Shown here piece after piece: positions 4,654-5,308 of a stretch of DNA of 5,308 nucleotides; position 1 is the stretch's first letter; each line of letters starts with the position of its first letter. The notes under the pieces were generated by a model. The model searched no databases, was not told where the DNA came from, and saw nothing but the letters and a program-made list of their open reading frames with translations. The position numbers were made by a program, and so were the translations under genes. This stretch comes from an uncultured Fimbriimonadales bacterium (lineage in GTDB: Bacteria; Armatimonadota; Fimbriimonadia; Fimbriimonadales; GBS-DC). The stretch spans positions 1-5,308 of the forward strand of contig CALAMM010000068.1 of assembly GCA_937925775.1 (NCBI GenBank), given 5' to 3'.

Positions 4654-5308
4654 TTAGCACCCGCTGCCGAAGTCGAACAGCACATTCAGCAGGTCGGCGT
4701 CGTCCACGATGCCGTCGCCGTTCACATCGGCTGCGCCGCCTAAGCTGCCGAACTCAAACAGCACGCTTAGCAGGTCGCGATCGTCTACACAGCCGTCGCC
4801 GTTCACATCGCTTGCAATCAGCGGCGTCGCGAACACCTTCACGCTCCTATCGCCTGTCTCCACAGCAATGCGTGCGCCGTCGCTGGAGAACTCCGCCGCG
4901 CGAATGCCGAACGGCGACCCCGTAAGCAGCCTCACGAACGGTTGGTAGGTCGTGCCCGCGTAGAAGAGCCGAACTGTGTCGCGCTCGACAATCGCGATGA
5001 AGCGCGTGTTGGGCGCAACGACCAGCGTCGCTGGCGCATAGACGGGCATCGTCCACCAATTCGCGCCCGTTGCAGTGTCCCACACGTACAGCAGGGTATT
5101 CTTCAGCAGGAATAGCCGCTGGTCGCTCAGTGCAAAGTGCAGCTCCAAGAAGTTGTCGCCCGTGCTATCTGCATCGAGGGGCATGGCTAGAATAGGCGTG
5201 GAGTTGCCCACTTCGTAGAGGCGCACTTCCGCCGTGCGCGGAGCGACCGTCACATACTCTGCCACGAACCGCCCATCTTGAGAGAGCGCCGTCGGCTCGC
5301 CCATATAT
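4654..5308 (-). CDS. WD40-like beta-propeller protein with C-terminal dockerin (cut by right edge)
   Basis: The frame is open to the window edge, so the N-terminus, and any signal peptide, lies outside; an in-frame ATG at 5304 is probably internal because it starts in mid-blade. Numbering from that Met, residues 1-160 show degenerate propeller-blade motifs: LSQDGRFVAEY at 7-17, LLYVWDTATG at 71-80, and FSSDGARIAVETGDRSVKVF at 139-158. The C-terminus is a type I dockerin of two calcium-binding F-hands: D166-D177 (DVNGDGCVDDRD) and D193-D204 (DVNGDGIVDDAD), each followed by LL-x-VLF-x-FGS, with a period of 27 residues. It ends in Gly-Cys. All acidic or Asn ligands at loop positions 1, 3, 5, 9 and 12 are present. 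Dockerins mediate calcium-dependent binding to cohesins, so a secreted or surface protein is likely. No cohesin partner is in the window and the function is unknown. Confidence 0.88.
   Translation of the reverse strand, partial: YMGEPTALSQDGRFVAEYVTVAPRTAEVRLYEVGNSTPILAMPLDADSTGDNFLELHFALSDQRLFLLKNTLLYVWDTATGANWWTMPVYAPATLVVAPNTRFIAIVERDTVRLFYAGTTYQPFVRLLTGSPFGIRAAEFSSDGARIAVETGDRSVKVFATPLIASDVNGDGCVDDRDLLSVLFEFGSLGGAADVNGDGIVDDADLLNVLFDFGSGC
4693..4809 (-). repeat. Tandem dockerin-encoding repeat, 81-bp period
   Basis: The two F-hand units of the dockerin are encoded by similar DNA 81 bp apart (calcium loops at 4809-4774 and 4728-4693). Both share GTGAACGGCGACGG on the minus strand. This is protein-domain duplication rather than a mobile repeat. 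Confidence 0.75.

Noticed and set aside
4105..4685. Two minus-strand open frames opposite the end of metK and the following intergenic region
   Set aside because: They mostly mirror MetK coding sequence, have low-complexity Ala/Arg composition and no visible start signals.

Overview
The window is dense, GC-rich bacterial chromosomal DNA carrying six protein-coding genes, two of them cut by the window edges. The organism cannot be fixed from this sequence. The housekeeping genes are ordinary bacterial types. The gene at the right edge ends in a type I dockerin pair with a terminal Gly-Cys, on a WD40-like fold, which in my experience suits environmental or thermophilic lineages such as Armatimonadota (Planctomycetota is less likely). 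That placement is an inference, not an identification.

Layout from left to right: (1) the N-terminal part of an acyl-CoA dehydrogenase on the minus strand, running off the left edge; (2) a 187-bp divergent intergenic region with two outward-facing -10 elements and a 9-bp inverted repeat that resembles a dispersed genomic repeat; (3) alr (alanine racemase) on the plus strand, probably translated from a GTG at 691 on a leaderless mRNA; (4) ylxR and nusA on the minus strand, transcribed nusA then ylxR with a 32-nt overlap, the ylxR stop overlapping the alr stop; (5) a 153-bp divergent region with back-to-back -10 elements and a terminator-like hairpin in the nusA leader; (6) metK (S-adenosylmethionine synthetase) on the plus strand with a strong Shine-Dalgarno; (7) a 192-bp stretch between convergent genes that folds, by hand, into a compact multi-stem RNA with a UUCG and a GCAA tetraloop; (8) the C-terminal part of a WD40-like protein with a dockerin, on the minus strand, entering from the right edge.

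Functionally this is a patchwork of core genes: fatty acid beta-oxidation (acyl-CoA dehydrogenase), peptidoglycan precursor supply (Alr), transcription elongation and termination (NusA, YlxR) and methyl-donor synthesis (MetK). The usual rimP-nusA-ylxR-infB operon is reduced here to nusA-ylxR, flanked by metK on one side and alr on the other. No mobile element, CRISPR array, tRNA or rRNA was seen.

The items most worth a second look are the structured element just after metK (4464-4594), the attenuator-like hairpin in the nusA leader, the replacement in Alr of the normally carbamylated active-site lysine by glutamate, and a shared GG-TATAAT type -10 element with no recognisable -35 at all four predicted promoters.
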